Source of the DNA: Thermoplasmatales archaeon
GTDB lineage: Archaea; Thermoplasmatota; E2; DHVEG-1
Direction: 5' to 3'
Length of the DNA: 9,578 nt
NCBI GenBank assembly: GCA_023140035.1
Contig: JAGLML010000037.1
Span: 1 to 9,578, forward strand
The notes beneath the pieces are model-generated. The model was not told the origin of the DNA and made no database searches. It was given only the letters and a program-made list of their open reading frames with translations. A program made the translations under genes and the position numbers. Positions 5,036-9,578 of the stretch are shown here, piece after piece. Within the stretch, counting starts at the first letter, position 1, and each line of letters opens with the position of its first letter.

Positions 5036-6202
5036 TTATGCTACAAAATCAATTCCATATTCTTTATTTTCAAAAGACCTTTGTGATGGACCAAGAATCT
5101 GTTTTGATTTTACCCCTGTAATAACCAACATAGCTCGTAAACTTCTTTTGAGCGACGGTTCAATGGTTGTACCCCATATAATACGTGCATTTCGATCAAT
5201 TTTAGAATAAATTTCTTCCACGACCTTTTCCGCTTCACTAATGGTCATATCGTCTCCCCCCGTAACATTGACAAGAGCTCCCGTTGCATCTGAAATATCG
5301 ACCTCTAATAATGGAGAATTAAGTGCTTCAGAAACAGCATTTACTGCTTTGTTTTCACCTTCTGCTTCGCCAAGACCAATCATAGCCACTCCGCCTCGTT
5401 TCATTACTGTTTTAAGATCAGCAAAATCTAAATTGACTAAGCCTGGCATTGTTATCATTTCAGTTATGCCTTTTATTGATCGCATAAGCACTTCATCGGC
5501 AACTTTAAAGGCAGCGTTTAATGATAAGTTAGGAACGATATCAAGTAATTTGTCATTTGGTATAACAATGACAGTATCACAGATTTCTCTTAAACGTCTC
5601 AAACCTTCTTCTGCATTTTCCATTCTTATGATGCCTTCAACACCGAATGGAAGGGTTACTACACCTATTGTTAGTGCACCTGTTTCTTTAGCAATCTGAG
5701 CTATAACGGGAGCAGAGCCAGTTCCAGTTCCACCACCAAGCCCACATGTAACAAAAATCATATCGGCAGGTACAATTGCCCCACGGATGTCTTGTTCGCT
5801 CTCCCTTGCAGCTTCGTCTCCAATCTGTGGGAGAGAACCAGCACCTAAACCACGAGTGAGATGTCTACCAATTAAGATCTTATGGGGTGATTCTGATAGT
5901 AAAAGGTGCTGAGCATCGGTATTGATAGATATCAAATCTGCACCAGTAATGCCCTCTGCAAAACAACGTGCAATTGTATTTGTTCCAGCGCCACCACATC
6001 CAACAACTTTAATGGTTGTGGTAAGTCCCGCTAAAACTTCCTCTAATTCTCTGTTGTCAACGCCACCTGCTATCTTGAAACCTTTTAAAGCATCATTTTT
6101 ATTGGATTTTCTTGTTGTCTTTACATTTTTTTTAGCAGTGCTTACATTATTCTCCTTCTCTTTATTAGCAGATGCAATTGCATCTTCAACAACCTTTTTC
6201 AT
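5036..6202 (-). CDS. ftsZ: Cell division protein FtsZ, FtsZ1-like
   Basis: The product is 388 residues from ATG 6202. GTP-binding motifs are all present: GCGGAGTNT (68-76), the tubulin signature GLGGGTGTGSAP (154-165), and the T7 loop NLDFADL (257-263) that completes the GTPase site of the next subunit. FtsZ polymerises under the membrane to organise the archaeal division ring. Position beside secE-spt5-rpl11 and the short tail ending SFENKEYGIDFVA favour the FtsZ1 paralogue. The first 45 residues are rich in Lys, Asn and Thr, are likely disordered, and precede a short helix (RELEEVLAGL). ATG 6202 is preferred over an in-frame GTG at 6238 because GGGTGGTG lies just before it. Its own TATA box lies at 6284-6292. 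Confidence 0.93.
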   Translation of the reverse strand: MKKVVEDAIASANKEKENNVSTAKKNVKTTRKSNKNDALKGFKIAGGVDNRELEEVLAGLTTTIKVVGCGGAGTNTIARCFAEGITGADLISINTDAQHLLLSESPHKILIGRHLTRGLGAGSLPQIGDEAARESEQDIRGAIVPADMIFVTCGLGGGTGTGSAPVIAQIAKETGALTIGVVTLPFGVEGIIRMENAEEGLRRLREICDTVIVIPNDKLLDIVPNLSLNAAFKVADEVLMRSIKGITEMITMPGLVNLDFADLKTVMKRGGVAMIGLGEAEGENKAVNAVSEALNSPLLEVDISDATGALVNVTGGDDMTISEAEKVVEEIYSKIDRNARIIWGTTIEPSLKRSLRAMLVITGVKSKQILGPSQRSFENKEYGIDFVA

Positions 6203-6282
6203 CAATACACCACCCTTCTCACAATAAGAATCCCTCACTTGTGAATATTATATTTTTTTCAATATTGTAAAGACATTTCTGT

Positions 6283-6297
6283 TCTTAAATATTTCCT
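6283..6297 (-). promoter_or_regulatory. BRE and TATA box of ftsZ
   Basis: The minus strand reads GGAAATATTTAAGAAC: a purine-rich BRE followed by a TATA box. Transcription would start near 6262, giving a leader of about 60 bases, longer than most in this window. It lies between the nadC stop and ftsZ. Confidence 0.5.
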
Positions 6298-6302
6298 TAA
6301 AA

Positions 6303-7118
6303 TTAGTTAACTTCTAAAGAAAAATCTTTACTTTTTATAGAATGTGTCAAACAACCAAGTGAAATACGATCTGCAAAAGAAGCGTATTCTTCAATATTTT
6401 TTTGAGTAATTCCACCAGATACTTCGATAAGGATATTTGGATTTGTTTTTCTTATTTTTTTTGCAGTGTTTTTTCCTAAATCTGAATCAAAATTATCAAG
6501 CATTATGACATCTACATTCAACTTTGCAGCAATAAGCGCATCTTTTTCATTTTCTACTTCAATTTCTATAACTTTGTTATGAATTTTTTTATTTATTTTC
6601 TGTATCGCTTCTTCTACAGAACCAATTAATTTTAGATGATTATCTTTGATCATAACTGCATCATATAATCCAAATCTATGTGGTTCTCCTCCACCAATCA
6701 CGACAGCCTTTTTTTCATATTTACGAAACCCAGGTGTCGTTTTTCTTGTGGCAGCTATAGTTACATTGGGATTAATTTTTTGACAGATATTTACAAGCTT
6801 TTTTGTTTCTGTTGCAATACCACTCATTCTACCTATCATGTTAAGAGCTAATCTCTCGCCTTTAAGAATGGAACGTATTGGTCCTTTAATTTTAGCTACT
6901 ATCGTGTCTTTTTTGACAAAGTCCCCATCATTTACCTGTAGTTTTGTTTCAGCACCCGTTCTTTCAAAAATTATTCCCATTTCTTCAAGGCCAGCAACAA
7001 TGCAATCTTCTTTTGCAATAATTTCTGCCTGGGCATCTTCGTTAGTAAACAAAGACTCAGACGTTATGTCTCCTTCCCTCCCAAGATCTTCCTTTAGAAA
7101 TCTATCAATATTGTCCAT
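6303..7118 (-). CDS. nadC: Nicotinate-nucleotide pyrophosphorylase (quinolinate phosphoribosyltransferase)
   Basis: NadC converts quinolinate and PRPP to nicotinate mononucleotide, CO2 and pyrophosphate in de novo NAD synthesis. The 271-residue length matches the family. Recognisable motifs are DLGREGDITS (11-20), RLALNMIGRMSGIAT (89-103), the substrate-binding ATRKTTPG (123-130), GGGEPHRFGLYDAVMIKDNH (142-161), EIEVEN (185-190), MLDNF (206-210) and SGGI (234-237). All catalytic Arg, His and Lys residues expected there (R125, K126, H147, R148, K158) are present. The start is ATG 7118, where the homologous MDNIDRFLKEDLG begins. The frame is open for another 85 codons upstream, but that would run through the divergent nadX gene and is not family-like. 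No Shine-Dalgarno is visible. Confidence 0.95.
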   Translation of the reverse strand: MDNIDRFLKEDLGREGDITSESLFTNEDAQAEIIAKEDCIVAGLEEMGIIFERTGAETKLQVNDGDFVKKDTIVAKIKGPIRSILKGERLALNMIGRMSGIATETKKLVNICQKINPNVTIAATRKTTPGFRKYEKKAVVIGGGEPHRFGLYDAVMIKDNHLKLIGSVEEAIQKINKKIHNKVIEIEVENEKDALIAAKLNVDVIMLDNFDSDLGKNTAKKIRKTNPNILIEVSGGITQKNIEEYASFADRISLGCLTHSIKSKDFSLEVN

Positions 7119-7166
7119 GATAATATTTTTTATATTGGTTTGCCGTTTTAAGGTTTTGGTAGTTGT
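7119..7166. promoter_or_regulatory. 48-base divergent promoter region between nadC and nadX
   Basis: Both starts face outward with 48 bases between them. Candidate boxes are TTTTATATTGG (about 7128-7138) for nadX and, on the minus strand, ACCTTAAAAC (about 7144-7153) for nadC. Each would lie about 30-36 bases before its own start, so the two promoters overlap face to face and the leaders must be very short. The box assignments are by eye. Confidence 0.4.
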
Positions 7167-7934
7167 ATGAATCTTGGAATAATTGGTTGTGGAGCAATAG
7201 GAACTGACGTTGCAAAAGTTGCTGACAAGTTGGAAGAGATTGAAAAGATATATCTTTTTGACGTCAACATGGACGTAGCCGAGAATCTCTGTAAAACAAT
7301 TAAAAAAGGAGAGACCAATGATGTAGAAGATTTTTTGGAAGATGTCGATGTTATTTTTGAAGGAGCTTCGCAACAGGCAGTAAAAAAATATGCTGAAAAA
7401 ATACTTAGAGCCGGCAGAGATTTGATTTTAATGAGCGTGGGAAGTTTACTTGACGATAGTTTTAGAAAGAAACTCGAAAAAATTGCGAGAGAGAAAAATT
7501 GTAAGGTTTACATTCCAGCTGGGGCAGTATTTGGAATCGATGGGTTATCTTCAGCCAGTGTTGGTGGCATAGATGGAGTAACTCTTGTAACAACAAAGCC
7601 GCCGTCGTCTCTAGGCAAAAGTTTTGATAAAAGAACAGTTCTTTTTGAGGGAAATGCCAGAGAAGCAGTTAAAAAATTCCCAAAGAATATCAATGTAGCT
7701 GCAAGCGTATCTCTTGCAGGTATAGGTTTTGATGATACAAAAGTAGAAATAGTTGCAGACCCAGTCGTTACTAGAATAAATCATAAAATTTTGGCTCATG
7801 GGAAATTTGGCAGGTTACGAGCAGAGATAGAGAATATGCCTAATCCAAATAATCCAAAGTCCAGTTACATGGCATCATTGTCTGCAATTGCGACACTTAA
7901 AAGAATCGTGAGCCCTATACAGATAGGTGCTTAA
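7167..7934 (+). CDS. nadX: L-aspartate dehydrogenase
   Basis: The enzyme oxidises L-aspartate to iminoaspartate with NAD(P), feeding quinolinate synthase (NadA). The 255-residue protein starts with a Rossmann fold, GIIGCGAIG (4-12), with D32 (YLFDVN) after the second strand, which fits NAD(H) use. The family's signature region follows: EGASQQAVKKY (65-75), MSVGSLLDD (89-97), IPAGAVFGIDGL (116-127), NINVAASVSLAGIGFD (174-189), then VVTRINHKI (200-208) with H206 at the catalytic position and GKFGRLRAEIENMPNPNNPKSS. The length is typical. It is divergent from nadC, linking the first and third steps of the pathway. The ATG at 7167 begins the first strand directly, with no Shine-Dalgarno, consistent with a short leader. 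Confidence 0.93.
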   Translation: MNLGIIGCGAIGTDVAKVADKLEEIEKIYLFDVNMDVAENLCKTIKKGETNDVEDFLEDVDVIFEGASQQAVKKYAEKILRAGRDLILMSVGSLLDDSFRKKLEKIAREKNCKVYIPAGAVFGIDGLSSASVGGIDGVTLVTTKPPSSLGKSFDKRTVLFEGNAREAVKKFPKNINVAASVSLAGIGFDDTKVEIVADPVVTRINHKILAHGKFGRLRAEIENMPNPNNPKSSYMASLSAIATLKRIVSPIQIGA

Positions 7935-7980
7935 TAAAGGGTGGACATTAATAAAGTAAACGTGTAAAGATAAAAAATAC

Positions 7981-7989
7981 GTTTAAATA
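7981..7989 (+). promoter_or_regulatory. Distal TATA box candidate for tgtA
   Basis: GTTTAAATA, preceded by A-rich sequence that could act as a BRE, would give a transcript with a leader of roughly 95 bases before tgtA. It is a better match to the consensus than the proximal candidate. Confidence 0.4.
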
Positions 7990-8074
7990 GTAGAATTTTT
8001 ACAAAATAAAAAATTTGAAGCTTTGAAAAAGATACAATTGACAACAAATAGATAATTTCTTCTCAACTAAAGAC

Positions 8075-8082
8075 TAAATATT
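8075..8082 (+). promoter_or_regulatory. Proximal TATA box candidate for tgtA
   Basis: TAAATATT is centred about 26 bases before the ATG at 8105, so transcription would start at the start codon. No Shine-Dalgarno is present, which fits a leaderless message. The gap 7935-8104 otherwise shows only AT-rich sequence. Confidence 0.4.
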
Positions 8083-8104
8083 GTATTTCGATATCCTCTT
8101 TGAA

Positions 8105-9578
8105 ATGAAATTCGAAATTAAGGACAGAGACGCAGCAGGAAGGGTTTGTAAATTTACAACAAAACACGGAACAGTTACTACCCCTAATCTGATGCCTGTC
8201 ATAAATCCAAACAAGATGCTTATTTCTCCAAAAGAAATGAAAAAGCTCTTTGGCACTGAAATGGTTATTACTAACTCATACATAATAAACAAACACAAAG
8301 AACTTAAAGAGAAAGTTTTAGAAAAAGGAGTTCACAACCTCATAGATTTTGACGGTCCTGTTATGACAGATTCTGGAACGTTTCAGTCTTATGTATATGG
8401 CGATATTGATATAGATCCAATTGAGATTGTAAAATTTCAGAGAGATATTGGAAGCGATGTAGGAACCATCTTAGATATTTTTGGAATGCCTGATCAAACC
8501 AAAAAAGAAGCGGAACAGGGAATAAAAGAGACAGTTAAACGTGCTAAAAAGAGTATATCTAAGAAAGACGATATGTTGCTTGCCTGTACTGTCCAGGGCT
8601 CTATTTATCCTGATCTTAGAGTGAAATGTGCAAAAGAACTTAGTAAAATCGATGCCGATTTTTATCCAATAGGTGGAGTAGTACCTCTGATGGAAAATCA
8701 AAGATATGCAGACCTTGTACGATGCATCATTTCATCCAAAAGAGGACTAGACCCTTCAAAGCCAGTTCACTTATTTGGTGCGGGTCATCCATTGATATTT
8801 CCTTTGGCTGTCGCACTCGGCTGTGACTTATTTGATTCTTCCGCATATGCAAAATATGCAAATGATGGGAGAATGCTTTTTCCATGGGGAACAGAGAGAC
8901 TAGATGATTTAAATGAGCTACCTTGCTGCTGCCCCGTATGTACAAAATTTACTGCATCTGAGCTTAAAAAGTTAGAGGAATCAGATATTATCTTACAATT
9001 AGCAAAGCATAATCTCTATGTTAGTTTTGCCGAGATTAAAAAAATTAGATCCGCTATTTCTGGAGGAAACCTCTGGGAATTGGTAGAAAGACGCGCCAGT
9101 TCAAATCCCTATTTACTAGATGCATTAAAAGAATTGAGAAAAACAGAAAATAAGATTTGGTTAGAAAAATTTGAGCCGATTAGCAAAAATAAAGCTTTAT
9201 TTTACACTGGAAGTCATACTATTCATAGGCCTATTATTTATAGGATCCACCAACGTTTGTTAGATAGGTATGAACAATTGTTTGGTACTGTCGTTGTATT
9301 TCCAGAGGGAAATAAACCATATTCAATCCACTATTCTCAGCATATAAAAGAAACCCTTAAAAAGAAAAATGTAAACCTAGTGGTACATTCTCATTTGGGT
9401 CCCGTACCTATTGAACTTGATGAAATGTATCCGTTTGCACAATCGGTATTTCCTAAAAATATAGATAAAGAGACCGATGAAGAATCAAGAAAGATATTTG
9501 ATGAATTTTTGATGGGAAGAAAGATAATACTTTGGAAAGATGTTAAAACTAGTCTGGAAACAGATGCCTCTGAAGAAA
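8105..9578 (+). CDS. tgtA: Archaeosine tRNA-guanine transglycosylase (cut by the right edge)
   Basis: The frame is open for 491 codons to the window end. TgtA swaps guanine 15 in the tRNA D-loop for preQ0, the first tRNA step of archaeosine synthesis. The catalytic domain has nucleophile D89 in MTDSGTFQSY, D244 in FDSSAYAKYA, the base-binding region TVQGSIYPDLR (162-172) and GGVVPLME (190-197). The zinc site is C274-x-C276-x2-C279 (PCCCPVC) with H302. Residues from about 350 (FYTGSHTIHRPIIYR, HSHLGPVPIELDEMYPFAQS) belong to the archaeal-specific C-terminal region. The TRAM/PUA part that usually closes the protein is beyond the edge or absent; typical full length is close to 600 residues. Start ATG 8105 is supported by the family N-terminus (FEIKDRDAAGRV) and a TATA box 26 bases upstream. 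Confidence 0.95.
   Translation, partial: MKFEIKDRDAAGRVCKFTTKHGTVTTPNLMPVINPNKMLISPKEMKKLFGTEMVITNSYIINKHKELKEKVLEKGVHNLIDFDGPVMTDSGTFQSYVYGDIDIDPIEIVKFQRDIGSDVGTILDIFGMPDQTKKEAEQGIKETVKRAKKSISKKDDMLLACTVQGSIYPDLRVKCAKELSKIDADFYPIGGVVPLMENQRYADLVRCIISSKRGLDPSKPVHLFGAGHPLIFPLAVALGCDLFDSSAYAKYANDGRMLFPWGTERLDDLNELPCCCPVCTKFTASELKKLEESDIILQLAKHNLYVSFAEIKKIRSAISGGNLWELVERRASSNPYLLDALKELRKTENKIWLEKFEPISKNKALFYTGSHTIHRPIIYRIHQRLLDRYEQLFGTVVVFPEGNKPYSIHYSQHIKETLKKKNVNLVVHSHLGPVPIELDEMYPFAQSVFPKNIDKETDEESRKIFDEFLMGRKIILWKDVKTSLETDASEE

Noticed and set aside
6203..6238. GTG start for ftsZ adding 12 residues (MRDSYCEKGGVL)
   Set aside because: GGGTGGTG, the likely ribosome site for ATG 6202, would lie inside this extension; the ATG gives the usual FtsZ1 layout.
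7119..7373. 85-codon in-frame extension upstream of nadC
   Set aside because: It would overlap nadX on the opposite strand, is rich in Phe, Tyr and Cys without family likeness, and NadC homologues begin at the ATG at 7118.
8727..8945. Minus-strand frame inside tgtA
   Set aside because: It lies wholly within the conserved catalytic and zinc region of tgtA and shows no independent signals.

Overview
This window looks like AT-rich archaeal chromosome, most likely from the Thermoplasmatota or a related euryarchaeal lineage. The lineage is inferred from gene order and protein style, not from a marker search. The evidence is an FtsZ1-SecE-Spt5-L11 gene block, an archaeosine-type tRNA-guanine transglycosylase, archaeal TATA boxes of the TTTAWATA kind about 25-35 bases before starts, very short or absent leaders, T-rich 3' ends, and a secreted PKD-domain surface protein. 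I see no tRNA, rRNA, CRISPR array, insertion sequence or integrase.

Left part (1-1552). Two minus-strand genes overlap by ATGA: an MtnA-type methylthioribose-1-phosphate isomerase, cut by the window edge, and upstream of it a class II aldolase-like protein that has lost all three expected metal-binding histidines. They probably form a methionine-salvage operon driven by a TATA box at about 769-780. The only stretch over 300 bases without a firm gene (703-1048) holds that promoter, a 7+7 base inverted repeat, a possible 34-residue minus-strand gene with its own TATA box and Shine-Dalgarno, and the promoter of a plus-strand five-helix membrane protein of unknown function.

Middle (1553-3713). 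A PHP-domain phosphoesterase and a secreted beta-sandwich/PKD protein lie on the plus strand. Both end in T-rich tracts that share an identical 16-base string. The PKD protein ends in a hydrophobic/aromatic tail that resembles a sorting or anchoring signal. It converges on the ribosomal-protein block.

Core block (3714-6202, minus strand). The order of transcription is ftsZ1, secE, spt5 (nusG), rpl11. It links cell division, the Sec translocon, transcription elongation and the ribosomal stalk base. A strong TATA box after ftsZ suggests that secE-spt5-rpl11 also has its own promoter. L1, L10 and P1 genes do not follow rpl11 here.

Right part (6303-9578). nadC (minus) and nadX (plus) are divergent, with only 48 bases between their starts. 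NadX (aspartate dehydrogenase) makes iminoaspartate and NadC makes nicotinate mononucleotide, so two of the three steps of de novo NAD synthesis are here; nadA is not in the window. tgtA follows nadX on the plus strand and runs off the right edge. It installs preQ0 at tRNA position 15, the first step of archaeosine formation.
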